Assembly (NCBI GenBank): GCA_902495985.1
Contig: CABUZF010000011.1
Span: 1 to 15,237, forward strand
Reading direction: 5' to 3'
Source of the DNA: an uncultured Collinsella sp.
Lineage (GTDB): Bacteria; Actinomycetota; Coriobacteriia; Coriobacteriales; Coriobacteriaceae
DNA length: 15,237 nt
Shown: positions 5,347 through 12,235 of the stretch, in pieces
Numbering within the stretch: the stretch's first letter is position 1
How the letters are laid out: every line of letters begins with the position of its first letter
Program-made: the position numbers and the translations under genes
Notes under the pieces: generated by a model
The model's database searches: none
Told to the model about the DNA's origin: nothing
Seen by the model: the letters and a program-made list of their open reading frames with translations, nothing else

Positions 5347-6630
5347 CTACGCCAAAACGTCCGACAGAATCTCGATCAGGCTGTCCACTTCGGCCTCTTC
5401 ACACACGAGCGGCGGAAGGAAGCGCAGCGTATGTGCGCCTGTAGCGTTGATCACGGCACCAGCCCCCAATGCACGGGCCACGACGTCGTGTGCATCACCC
5501 GCGGCATCGTCCAGATCGCAGCCGAGCATCAGGCCGCGACCACGCGCCTCGGTAACATGCGGCAGCTTGGCAAGCTTTGCCTCCATATAGGCGCCAACCT
5601 TGGCAGCATGCTCGGCATAATCGCCGTGCACGAGCGCGGAGAGCGTCGCGGCACAGGCCGCGACAGCCAGGCAGCTACCGCCGAAGGTCGAGCCATGATC
5701 GCCGGGCTTAAAGACGTCAGCGATTTCCTTCTTTGCCACCACGGCACCCATGGGCACGCCGTCGGCGATTCCCTTGGCAAGGCTCATAATGTCGGGCTCC
5801 ACGCCATAGGTCTGGAACGCAAACGGCTTACCCGTGCGGAAGATTCCGCACTGGACCTCGTCGGCAATAAGCACGGCACCCACCTCGTGCGCCAAGTCGC
5901 GCGCCGTAGCCATAAACTCCTCGGTCATGGGGTGCACACCGCTCTCGCCCTGAATCGGCTCGAGCATCACGGCGCAAATCTCACTGCCCAGCTGCTTAAA
6001 GATTGCGCGCAGTTCATCTACATCGTTGGGCGTACAGGCCACAAAGCCACCCGGCAGCGGGCGGAAGCTGTCCTGCAGCCAATCCTGCATGGTCGCGGCA
6101 ATGGTCTCGAGCGTACGACCGTGAAAGCCGCCACGCATACACACGATGGTGTTGCCTCCGTTGCCGGCACGCTTGGCGTACAGACGCGCGAGCTTCATCG
6201 AGCCCTCGTTGGCCTCGGCACCAGAATTGGCAAAGAACGTCTCCCACACCTGCTCGCCCGCAGCCGGAGCGCCAAGTGCCGCCGCCGTGGTCTCGTCGCC
6301 GGCGGCAATCGCGTCGGCAAGCACGCGCGCACCGTCCGTATCATCGTTAGCGAGTTTGGACAACAGCGCCGCGACCTGTCCGCGCTGCTCGATGTAGAAA
6401 TAGTTGGAGACATGCAGGAGCTTCTTGGTCTGAGCCTCGAGCGCCGACAGCACTGCCGGATTGCCGTGGCCCAGACTGCACACGCCGATGCCGGCAAGAA
6501 AATCGAGGTATTCGCGACCATCGTCGCCGGTGAGCTTCATGCCGCGGCCTTCGACAAACTCGACCGGAGAGCGACCAAAGGTGTGCATGACGTAGTGGGA
6601 TTCGAGCGATTGTTGTGCTGCAAGTGACAT
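5347..6630 (-). CDS. argD: Acetylornithine aminotransferase
   Basis: A 427-residue class III PLP aminotransferase converting N-acetyl-glutamate-5-semialdehyde and glutamate to N-acetylornithine and 2-oxoglutarate. Visible motifs are YLDFLAGIGVCSLGHGNP (41-58), the phosphate-binding NSGAEAN (135-141), GGFHGRT (167-173), LEPIQGESGVHP (223-234), the cofactor-binding ADEVQCG (256-262) and the PLP lysine in SLAKGIADG (Lys286). Residues about 95-128, rich in Ala, Asp and Gly, look like an insertion of about 30 residues compared with usual ArgD proteins, where the first domain passes directly to NSGAEAN. The chosen ATG has GAAAGG upstream; the longer frame to 6687 starts inside the argB-argD spacer without a site. 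Last gene of the argCJBD operon, 68 bases after argB. Related enzymes (ornithine, succinylornithine or LysJ types) are less likely in this context. Confidence 0.95.
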   Translation of the reverse strand: MSLAAQQSLESHYVMHTFGRSPVEFVEGRGMKLTGDDGREYLDFLAGIGVCSLGHGNPAVLSALEAQTKKLLHVSNYFYIEQRGQVAALLSKLANDDTDGARVLADAIAAGDETTAAALGAPAAGEQVWETFFANSGAEANEGSMKLARLYAKRAGNGGNTIVCMRGGFHGRTLETIAATMQDWLQDSFRPLPGGFVACTPNDVDELRAIFKQLGSEICAVMLEPIQGESGVHPMTEEFMATARDLAHEVGAVLIADEVQCGIFRTGKPFAFQTYGVEPDIMSLAKGIADGVPMGAVVAKKEIADVFKPGDHGSTFGGSCLAVAACAATLSALVHGDYAEHAAKVGAYMEAKLAKLPHVTEARGRGLMLGCDLDDAAGDAHDVVARALGAGAVINATGAHTLRFLPPLVCEEAEVDSLIEILSDVLA

Positions 6631-6698
6631 GAGATACCTTTCGTTAAGCGCCAGGTAGCGCGGAGTTTGGGCATAATGGCGTAGCAATTTTGAGCCGG

Positions 6699-7679
6699 CT
6701 AGACCGTTTGAAGCTTCTCGACCTCGTCGAGGTTCTCGGTCAGGCGTGCCGCAAAGGTCGAAAGCGGGTGCGGGTGCGTATCGAACTCGTAGGCCGTCTC
6801 GGTGGAATGGATCACGGTGCCGACGCCGGCATCGGTCAGCAGCTCCAGGAGCAGCGAATGCGGCGTGGTACCGTTAATGATGTGGGCACGAAATACGCCG
6901 CCGGCAAGCGCATCGACGGCCGCACGCAGCTTGGGAATCATGCCCTTATCGACCTCGCCACCGTAGAGCATCTCGTTAACCTCGTCGAGCGTTAGGTTGG
7001 AGATAAGCGAGTCCTTGTCGCTAAAGTCCTTGTACAGGCCATCGACGTCGGTCAAAAAAATCGCCTTATGCGCGTGAAGCGCCGCCGCAACGGCACCGGC
7101 GGCGGTATCGGCGTTGATGTTGAAGAAACCGCCGTCCTCCCCCGCTGCGACGGTAGCGATGACGGGGATGTACTCGCTATCGAGCAAGCGCTCGATATAG
7201 TCGGTGTTGACGTGCGTCACTTTGCCCACACGACCGAGCTCGGGGTCGAGCGGCTCGGCGATGAGCGTGCCGGCATCGCTGCCCGACACGCCTACGGCCA
7301 GGTTGCCGTGGCGGTTGATGGCGGCGACCAGCTCTTGGTTAACCTTGCCGCCCAGCACCTCGCGCACGATATCCATAGTCGCCGGCGTGGTCACGCGCTG
7401 GCCGTTCTTAAACTCGACGGGAATATCGTAATGGCTCAGCGCCTCGTTGATGGCCTTGCCGCCGCCATGCACGATGACGGGGCGCATGCCGATGATCTTG
7501 AGCAAAACGATGTCGCTCATCACGTCGCGGCGCAGTTGCTCGTCGGCCATGGCGGCTCCGCCATATTTGATAACGACCGTCTTGCCGGTCAGGTTTTTAA
7601 TCCACGGCAGCGCTTCGAACAGCAGCTGCGCGGTTGCTTCGTTGGATTCGCTCGAACGACAGTCGCGTGCGAATTTCAT
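6699..7679 (-). CDS. argB: Acetylglutamate kinase
   Basis: A 326-residue amino-acid kinase that phosphorylates N-acetylglutamate with ATP, the second step of ornithine synthesis. Motifs are VVIKYGGAAM (35-44, ATP phosphate binding), IVHGGGKAINE (69-79, substrate), NGQRVTTPATMD (92-103), GVSGSDAGTL (130-139) and INADTAAGAVA further on. The 30 or so residues before the kinase core form an N-terminal extension of the kind found in hexameric, arginine-inhibited kinases; Escherichia coli ArgB, which is not arginine-inhibited, is about 258 residues. Feedback inhibition here is an inference that fits the cyclic ArgJ pathway. The start ATG has GAGG seven bases upstream; an alternative 20 codons earlier lacks one. 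It lies about 80 bases after argJ and 68 before argD. Confidence 0.95.
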   Translation of the reverse strand: MKFARDCRSSESNEATAQLLFEALPWIKNLTGKTVVIKYGGAAMADEQLRRDVMSDIVLLKIIGMRPVIVHGGGKAINEALSHYDIPVEFKNGQRVTTPATMDIVREVLGGKVNQELVAAINRHGNLAVGVSGSDAGTLIAEPLDPELGRVGKVTHVNTDYIERLLDSEYIPVIATVAAGEDGGFFNINADTAAGAVAAALHAHKAIFLTDVDGLYKDFSDKDSLISNLTLDEVNEMLYGGEVDKGMIPKLRAAVDALAGGVFRAHIINGTTPHSLLLELLTDAGVGTVIHSTETAYEFDTHPHPLSTFAARLTENLDEVEKLQTV

Positions 7680-7760
7680 AATCTGCCTCGTCTTTCGTAT
7701 CGTTATCGCGCCGTGCTCCGCTGCCCGCAATCGCGGCAAGATGCGCAGCGCGCCTGGAAT

Positions 7761-9029
7761 CTAGGAACGGTAGTCACCGTTGATGGAGATGTACTCGTGC
7801 GTGAGGTCGCAGGTCCACACGGTCGTTGCCGCATCGCCTGCGCGCAGGTCGGCCGAGATCACGATCTCGGGCGCCTCAAAACGTCGCAGAGCCTCGTCCT
7901 CGTCAAAGGGAACGGTCAGGCCATCGCGGCAGACAGGCATGCCCATCATGTCGATGGAAACATCTTCCTGATTAAACTTCACGCCGCACTTGCCAAGTGC
8001 CATGGCAACGCGGCCCCAGTTGCAGTCGTGGCCAGCGATGCAGGTCTTGACGAGCGGCGAGTTGGCGACGGCACGGGCGGCGATATCGGCTTCCTCGTCG
8101 TCGGCGGCGCCGGTAATGTTAACCGTCACGAGCTTTGACGCACCCTCGCCATCGGCCGCGATGTTGCGCGCCAGGCTCTCGCACACCTCGTGCACGGCAA
8201 AGGACAGTTCGTCAAAGGCGTCAGTGCCCTCGACGATGGCCTCGGCATCTGCAGCAGCAGCGCCAGAGGCAAGCATGATACAAGTGTCGTTGGTCGAGGT
8301 ATCGGAATCGACCGTCACCTTATTGAAGGTCTGCTTAACGGTCGAGAGCAACAGGGCGTGGAGCGCCGCCGGCTCGACGGGGGCATCGGTAGTAATGACC
8401 GCGATCATGGTGGCCATATTGGGCATGATCATGCCCGAGCCCTTGCACATGCCGCCCACCGTATAAGCGTTGCCCGCATGGCCCGCAGCCTCACTGCGGT
8501 AGCGAACGGCATACTCCTTGGAGTGCGTATCGGTCGTCATGATGGCACGGGCCGCATCGGCACCGCCATGGGCAGAGAGCGCCTCGTAGGCGGACGGGAC
8601 GGCTGTCTCAAACGTGTCGATCGGCAAAATCTGTCCGATCACGCCCGTGGATGCAACTAGGATCTGCTGGGGTTCGCAGCCGATGACCTGCGAGGCGATG
8701 TTGCACGTCTCGCGCGCGCAGGCAAGGCCGGTCTCGCCCGTAGCGGCATTCGCGTTGCCGGAGTTGATTGAAACACCGGCGATAATGCCATAGCCTTTGT
8801 CCGCACCGCCCAGGTTGGCACGGCTCACCTGCACGGGCGCCGCGCAAAAGCGGTTGCTCGTAAACACGCCGGCGCCGGGACAGGGCATATCGGGCACGAC
8901 GAGCGCATAGTCCAAGCGCTCGGGATTCTTCCGGAATCCCGCATGGATGCCTGCAGCCTTAAAGCCGGTCGCTGCCGTAACGCCACCCTCGACGGCGCGA
9001 ATCTTGATATCAATCAGGTCGGTATTCAT
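7761..9029 (-). CDS. argJ: Glutamate N-acetyltransferase / amino-acid acetyltransferase (ornithine acetyltransferase)
   Basis: A 422-residue N-terminal-nucleophile protein that transfers acetyl from N-acetylornithine to glutamate, releasing ornithine and regenerating N-acetylglutamate; bifunctional members also use acetyl-CoA. It carries NSGNANAATG (89-98), the oxyanion-hole STG (127-129), KGSGMIMPNMATM with the self-cleavage nucleophile Thr207, DSDTSTND, NWGRVAMALG and the C-terminal SINGDYRS. The precursor should split between Ala206 and Thr207 into alpha and beta chains. AAGGAG lies eleven bases before the ATG, with a further GGGA closer. Sequence alone cannot decide between mono- and bifunctional forms; the absence of argA and argE in this window mildly favours ArgJ doing both. 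It is separated from argC by an unusual structured spacer. Confidence 0.96.
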   Translation of the reverse strand: MNTDLIDIKIRAVEGGVTAATGFKAAGIHAGFRKNPERLDYALVVPDMPCPGAGVFTSNRFCAAPVQVSRANLGGADKGYGIIAGVSINSGNANAATGETGLACARETCNIASQVIGCEPQQILVASTGVIGQILPIDTFETAVPSAYEALSAHGGADAARAIMTTDTHSKEYAVRYRSEAAGHAGNAYTVGGMCKGSGMIMPNMATMIAVITTDAPVEPAALHALLLSTVKQTFNKVTVDSDTSTNDTCIMLASGAAAADAEAIVEGTDAFDELSFAVHEVCESLARNIAADGEGASKLVTVNITGAADDEEADIAARAVANSPLVKTCIAGHDCNWGRVAMALGKCGVKFNQEDVSIDMMGMPVCRDGLTVPFDEDEALRRFEAPEIVISADLRAGDAATTVWTCDLTHEYISINGDYRS

Positions 9030-9062
9030 CGTCCCTACGACTCCTTATATCAAATAAGAAAG

Positions 9063-9136
9063 CGGGTATCGGCTGGCACGCCATACCGGTCGCAATTAGT
9101 AGACCAGCTTAAAAGTGGCGCCCAACTCGATACCCG
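9063..9136 (-). promoter_or_regulatory. Structured RNA element between argC and argJ
   Basis: A perfect 9-bp inverted repeat, CGGGTATCG/CGATACCCG (9128-9136 and 9063-9071), encloses 56 bases in the argC-argJ spacer. Inside, on the minus strand, GCTGG (9108-9104) can pair with CCAGC (9076-9072), stacked on the closing stem. CGCCA (9120-9116) can pair with TGGCG (9083-9079). These two pairings interleave, so they are either alternatives or a pseudoknot. The 3' side continues CTTTCTTATTTG and then the argJ ribosome site AAGGAG. It may be an attenuator, processing site or unknown cis-regulator; no known class is recognised. Confidence 0.5.
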
Positions 9137-9164
9137 ACTACCAAATCGTTAACAATCGAATGTG

Positions 9165-10235
9165 CTACACCGGGCACGCCACTGTGGGCAAGCCTCGTCG
9201 CTCGTCAAAGCCAAAAACGATGTTGGCGCACTGGACCGCCTGGCCTGCTGCACCCTTGCACAGATTGTCGATAGCACCCGTCGCCACCAGCACGCCCGCG
9301 CGCTTGTTGAGCGCAAGACCGACCTGGGCAGCGTTGGTGCCGACGACCGAAGCCGTCTTGGGCTGCTGGCCGGCATCGAGCACGCGCACAAAGGTGCGAC
9401 CGGCGTAGAACTTCTTGTAATGGTCGACGACGTCCTCAAGGGCCAACGTGTCGAGAGCCTGCGGCGCGAGCGGCATCGTCACCGTGGAAAGCAGGCCGCG
9501 CTTGAGCGGTGCCAAGTGCGGAGTAAAGACGACGCGATCGGTCAGGCCCAGAATCTGCTCGATCTCTGGTGTGTGGCGATGTTTACCCACGCCATAGGCT
9601 TCCAGGTTCTCGTCCGCGCTGCAAAAGTGGGTGCGGGCGTTGCAGGACTTACCGGCGCCCGTCACGCCGCTAATGGCATCGACGATTACGGGGCCGTTCT
9701 CTGCCACCCAGCCCGCACGCACGGCAGGAGCGGCAGCAAGGCTCGTTGCGGTGGGATAGCAGCCGGCGCAGGCGACCAAAACGGGCTTTCCGGCGGCATG
9801 GCTGGAAGCAGCGGTCTCTAAGTCCTGGCAGAACAGCTCGGGCAGGCCAAAAGCGCGGGTCTTGAGCAACTCAGGGCTCGTGTGCTCGGCGGCATACCAT
9901 GCCTCAAAGACGGACGGGTCGCTCAGACGGTAATCGGCCGAAAGATCAAAGCAGGAGACGCCCGATGCAAGCAGCGCGGGCACCTGTGCCATGGCAGCCG
10001 TGTGCGGCACGGCAAGAAAAACCGCATCACAGCTTTTGAGCTCGGGGGCGTCATGCGTGGTGAAAACCAGATCGCTCACGCCAGCAAAGCTCGGATACAC
10101 TGCGGACAGCGGCTGGCCGGCATCGGCGTTGGACGTAATGGCAACAAGTTCAAACTCGGGATGGCCGAGTACGAGGCGAATGAGCTCGGCTCCGGCATAT
10201 CCAGCCGCGCCGACGATTCCAACCTTCAAAGACAT
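9165..10235 (-). CDS. argC: N-acetyl-gamma-glutamyl-phosphate reductase
   Basis: A 356-residue NADPH-dependent reductase converting N-acetylglutamyl phosphate to the semialdehyde. It begins with the nucleotide-binding loop GIVGAAGYAGAEL (6-18). It then shows FLAVPHTAAM (73-82), DLSADYRL (97-104), FGLPEL (129-134), the catalytic Cys159 within AGCYPTA (157-163), GVTGAGK and the conserved HRHTPEI. Length and motif order are those of the common long-chain ArgC. The start ATG has a strong AAGGAG six bases upstream. It is the promoter-proximal gene of argCJBD, with ARG boxes and a promoter 85-130 bases upstream. Confidence 0.96.
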   Translation of the reverse strand: MSLKVGIVGAAGYAGAELIRLVLGHPEFELVAITSNADAGQPLSAVYPSFAGVSDLVFTTHDAPELKSCDAVFLAVPHTAAMAQVPALLASGVSCFDLSADYRLSDPSVFEAWYAAEHTSPELLKTRAFGLPELFCQDLETAASSHAAGKPVLVACAGCYPTATSLAAAPAVRAGWVAENGPVIVDAISGVTGAGKSCNARTHFCSADENLEAYGVGKHRHTPEIEQILGLTDRVVFTPHLAPLKRGLLSTVTMPLAPQALDTLALEDVVDHYKKFYAGRTFVRVLDAGQQPKTASVVGTNAAQVGLALNKRAGVLVATGAIDNLCKGAAGQAVQCANIVFGFDERRGLPTVACPV

Positions 10236-10320
10236 ATCAGACTCCTTGTCTGCGATTTATGCACCGATGCGCATTTCGCAGCGGTCGTTATGAGGTGGGT
10301 TGAAACTTTAGCACCAAAAG

Positions 10321-10357
10321 ATGCATGAATACGTAAATAGCTTGCATGTTCATGCAT
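10321..10357 (-). promoter_or_regulatory. Twin ARG boxes (ArgR operator) upstream of argC
   Basis: TGCATG-TT-CATGCA (10343-10356) is a perfect palindrome. A second, weaker site, TGCATGAATACGTA (10322-10335), is centred 21 bp away, two helical turns. Together the outer arms form ATGCATGAA...TTCATGCAT. TGCAT half-sites resemble ARG boxes described for Streptomyces arg genes, and paired boxes at this spacing suit a hexameric ArgR. The boxes cover the candidate promoter, so repression by arginine-bound ArgR is expected. No argR gene is in the window. Confidence 0.7.
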
Positions 10358-10362
10358 TGAAA
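10334..10362 (-). promoter_or_regulatory. Candidate promoter of the argCJBD operon
   Basis: On the minus strand TTTCAA (10362-10357) and TATTTA (10339-10334) are separated by 17 bases. The perfect ARG box fills the spacer, the expected position for a repressor-controlled promoter. The leader to argC would be about 90 bases. Confidence 0.5.
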
Positions 10363-10394
10363 CATTCCCGACACATTCGCTTGAAGGAATTGAC

Positions 10395-10455
10395 AAATAG
10401 AGCGGGCCCCGTATTGACCGGCACTCCTTACGGTGCCGGGCAACACGGGGTCCGC
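10395..10455 (-). terminator. Large hairpin ending the riboflavin-transport operon
   Basis: An 11-bp stem (10402-10412 with 10445-10455, one G-T pair) is followed, after a mismatch, by TTG/CAA and, after another mismatch, a 7-bp stem CCGGCAC/GTGCCGG (10418-10424, 10433-10439). The minus-strand 3' side reads TCTATTTG, moderately T-rich, while the plus-strand side has no T run. It probably terminates transcription coming from the split-barrel genes and insulates argC. Confidence 0.55.
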
Positions 10456-10492
10456 CCATGCGAAAACTAAGTTGTTAGGATGAGCCAGCTGG

Positions 10493-10903
10493 CTAGAGCT
10501 CAACCGGCACCCATTCGTCATGATTGCAGATAAATGCCTCGGGATCCTCGACGCTAAAGAAGACGAGCGCGGGGTCGTTAGGCCCCTCATAGTGCTCGCT
10601 CAAGCGCTCAAGATGTTTCCATCCGGCCTCGCGCATCTCGCTCGAAGCCCGGTCGTCCAGACCCGCACGCCCGCGCAGAATCAACCAACCATGGCCCGGC
10701 CACCAACTTGTGGCCTCAAAGCGCTGGTTTTGCAGAAGCTCCTGCCACACATCTTTGGTGCGCGCCGTCACAAACCACAGCTTGCCGTCCTGAATCTGTG
10801 CAAACGAGAACGGACGCACATGCGGCTGTCCGTCCACGCTCGTCGCCAGATACCACGCCGGCACCGACGTCAGATACTCCAGCACCGTATTCAATCCGTC
10901 CAC
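10493..10903 (-). CDS. Pyridoxamine 5'-phosphate oxidase-like split-barrel protein (paralog 2)
   Basis: A 136-residue small protein of the FMN-binding split-barrel (PNPOx-like) superfamily. Recognisable positions are PAWYLATS near the N-terminus, HVRPFSFA, DGKLWFVT, KDVWQEL and the tryptophan-rich SWWPGHGWLIL. Such proteins bind FMN (sometimes F420 or heme) as dimers; the substrate is unknown. I place the start at the GTG at 10903, because AGGAGG lies four bases upstream inside the longer ORF that begins at 10948; the extra 15 residues would not align with the neighbour. It is a tandem paralog of the next gene upstream, 54 bases away, and is the last gene of the FMN-riboswitch operon. It is too short to be a true biosynthetic PdxH, which is about 200 residues or more. 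Confidence 0.75.
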   Translation of the reverse strand: MDGLNTVLEYLTSVPAWYLATSVDGQPHVRPFSFAQIQDGKLWFVTARTKDVWQELLQNQRFEATSWWPGHGWLILRGRAGLDDRASSEMREAGWKHLERLSEHYEGPNDPALVFFSVEDPEAFICNHDEWVPVEL

Positions 10904-10957
10904 GTTTCCTCCTGTCGCCTGACCAGTCTTTTTGGAATGGGTAGTCAATTTGGGAAA

Positions 10958-11404
10958 TTAGAGCTCGAGGCGCTCTTCGCTGCCGTCGATATCGCAGAAC
11001 CGCGCGGCGATGTTGCGGACCGAGAAGAATGCAAGGCGGCCATCGTTGGCGCTATCGTGTTGCTCGCCAATGCCCACCATGTGCTTAAAGCCCGCTTGGC
11101 GCACCTTGTCGCTCACGAATGCATCGTCCTCGAGCGCGGCCTCGCCAGTTAACACAATCCAGCACTCCCCCGGCTTCCAGCCCGATACCTCAAACTTGGG
11201 ATTCGCGCTCAACTCCGCCCACACGTCCTTGTCGCGCGACGTGCAAAACCACAGCTTGCCATCATCGACCATGGCAAACGAAAACGGCCTCACGCGGGGC
11301 TGATGCCCGTCGCTCGCATCGGTCGTGGCAAGATACCACGCCGGAATGCGCCTGAGATACGAGCAGGCGCGCTCGAGCTGAGCCGTGCGATCGATGTCGG
11401 TCAT
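10958..11404 (-). CDS. Pyridoxamine 5'-phosphate oxidase-like split-barrel protein (paralog 1)
   Basis: A 148-residue protein with the same pattern as its downstream neighbour: IPAWYLATT, RVRPFSFAM, DGKLWFCTSR, KDVWAEL, NPKFEVSGW, then a G-W-x-L-x-G barrel strand. It should fold as a flavin-binding split barrel and act in the cytoplasm, with unknown substrate. AAAGGGG lies seven bases before the ATG. It begins 30 bases after the ecfT stop on the same strand, so it is probably in the ribU-ecf operon. The duplicated pair beneath an FMN riboswitch suggests a flavin-linked role, but only by association. Identity between the pair is clear in the N-terminal half and falls towards the C-terminus. 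Confidence 0.8.
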   Translation of the reverse strand: MTDIDRTAQLERACSYLRRIPAWYLATTDASDGHQPRVRPFSFAMVDDGKLWFCTSRDKDVWAELSANPKFEVSGWKPGECWIVLTGEAALEDDAFVSDKVRQAGFKHMVGIGEQHDSANDGRLAFFSVRNIAARFCDIDGSEERLEL

Positions 11405-11434
11405 AGAGACCCCTTTCTTGCGCTCGAATCGAGC

Positions 11435-12235
11435 TTAGACGAGCTGAAGATTGATAACGACAACGCATGTCACCAGCAGCGCCATCGCCACCGCGGCCAG
11501 TGCATCCCCGCGGCCAAACGTAAGCGCATGCAGACGCGTGCGTCCCTGCTCGCCGTGATAACAGCGCGCGTCCATGGCGGCCGAAAGCGTCTCGGCATGA
11601 CGGAACACGCCGGTGAACAGCGGAATCGCCACACTGCCGAGCATGCGCACACCGCCGAGCGGACCGCCCGTCACGCGCGCGCCGCGACTTGCCTGTGCAT
11701 CGGCCGTCTGTTTCATCTCGGTGGCAAATTGCGGCATAAACCGCAGCGCGATACCCATAATCATGCCGAGTTCGTGCGCCGGAAGCCCCACGCGCGCAAA
11801 TGGTGCGAGCAGACGTTCAAAGCCCGCGGTGAGGTCGAGCGTCGGCGTGGTGAGTGTAATGGCGCTCATGCCGGCCATCATCAACGTCAGGCGGCACGCC
11901 ACAAACGCAGCAGAACGCAGCGAGCCCTCGCTCACCTGCAAAAAGCCAAGCTGCCACAGGATGCGGCCACTCTGGTCGGAAAACAGGTTGAGCACCGCGA
12001 CTACCACGACAATCGCCAGCAGTGGCGCCATCGATGATAGGACCCGACGCAACGGCACCCGGGTCACAACATAGACCAGCACGACAAACATTGCGACCGG
12101 CACCAGCCCGCGGAAGCTGCCAACGGTGAGCACGGTGATCAGAAATGCGAAACCTAGGAGCAACTTGGTGCGCGGGTCCAGTCGATGGACCGCGCTATCT
12201 CCAGGATAGTAGCTACCAAACGAAAACGCCTCCAT
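11435..12235 (-). CDS. ecfT: ECF transporter transmembrane (T) component
   Basis: A 266-residue integral membrane protein that couples the ATPases to the substrate-binding S protein in energy-coupling-factor vitamin importers. The N-terminus has HRLDPRTKLL, typical of EcfT. Hydrophobic segments lie at about residues 25-58, 66-84, 108-130 and 240-266. The two coupling-helix signatures are visible as SRG (183-185) and ARC (223-225); their arginines contact the ATPases in known ECF structures, and the second motif departs from the usual ARG by having Cys. The ATG overlaps the stop of the ATPase gene as TAATG, implying translational coupling. It is third in the ribU-ecfA-ecfT order. Confidence 0.93.
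   Translation of the reverse strand: MEAFSFGSYYPGDSAVHRLDPRTKLLLGFAFLITVLTVGSFRGLVPVAMFVVLVYVVTRVPLRRVLSSMAPLLAIVVVVAVLNLFSDQSGRILWQLGFLQVSEGSLRSAAFVACRLTLMMAGMSAITLTTPTLDLTAGFERLLAPFARVGLPAHELGMIMGIALRFMPQFATEMKQTADAQASRGARVTGGPLGGVRMLGSVAIPLFTGVFRHAETLSAAMDARCYHGEQGRTRLHALTFGRGDALAAVAMALLVTCVVVINLQLV

Noticed and set aside
5329..6627. 432-codon plus-strand frame opposite argD
   Set aside because: His/Arg/Gly-rich composition typical of antisense frames; argD motifs on the other strand are complete.
7068..8138. Plus-strand frame spanning the argB-argJ boundary
   Set aside because: Runs antisense through two well-defined genes and their spacer; no start signal.
9162..9821. Plus-strand frame opposite argC
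   Set aside because: Antisense shadow without ribosome site or recognisable domain.
10390..10395. Plus-strand TTGACA between the terminator hairpin and argC
   Set aside because: It points away from argC into the terminator hairpin, and no plus-strand gene follows.
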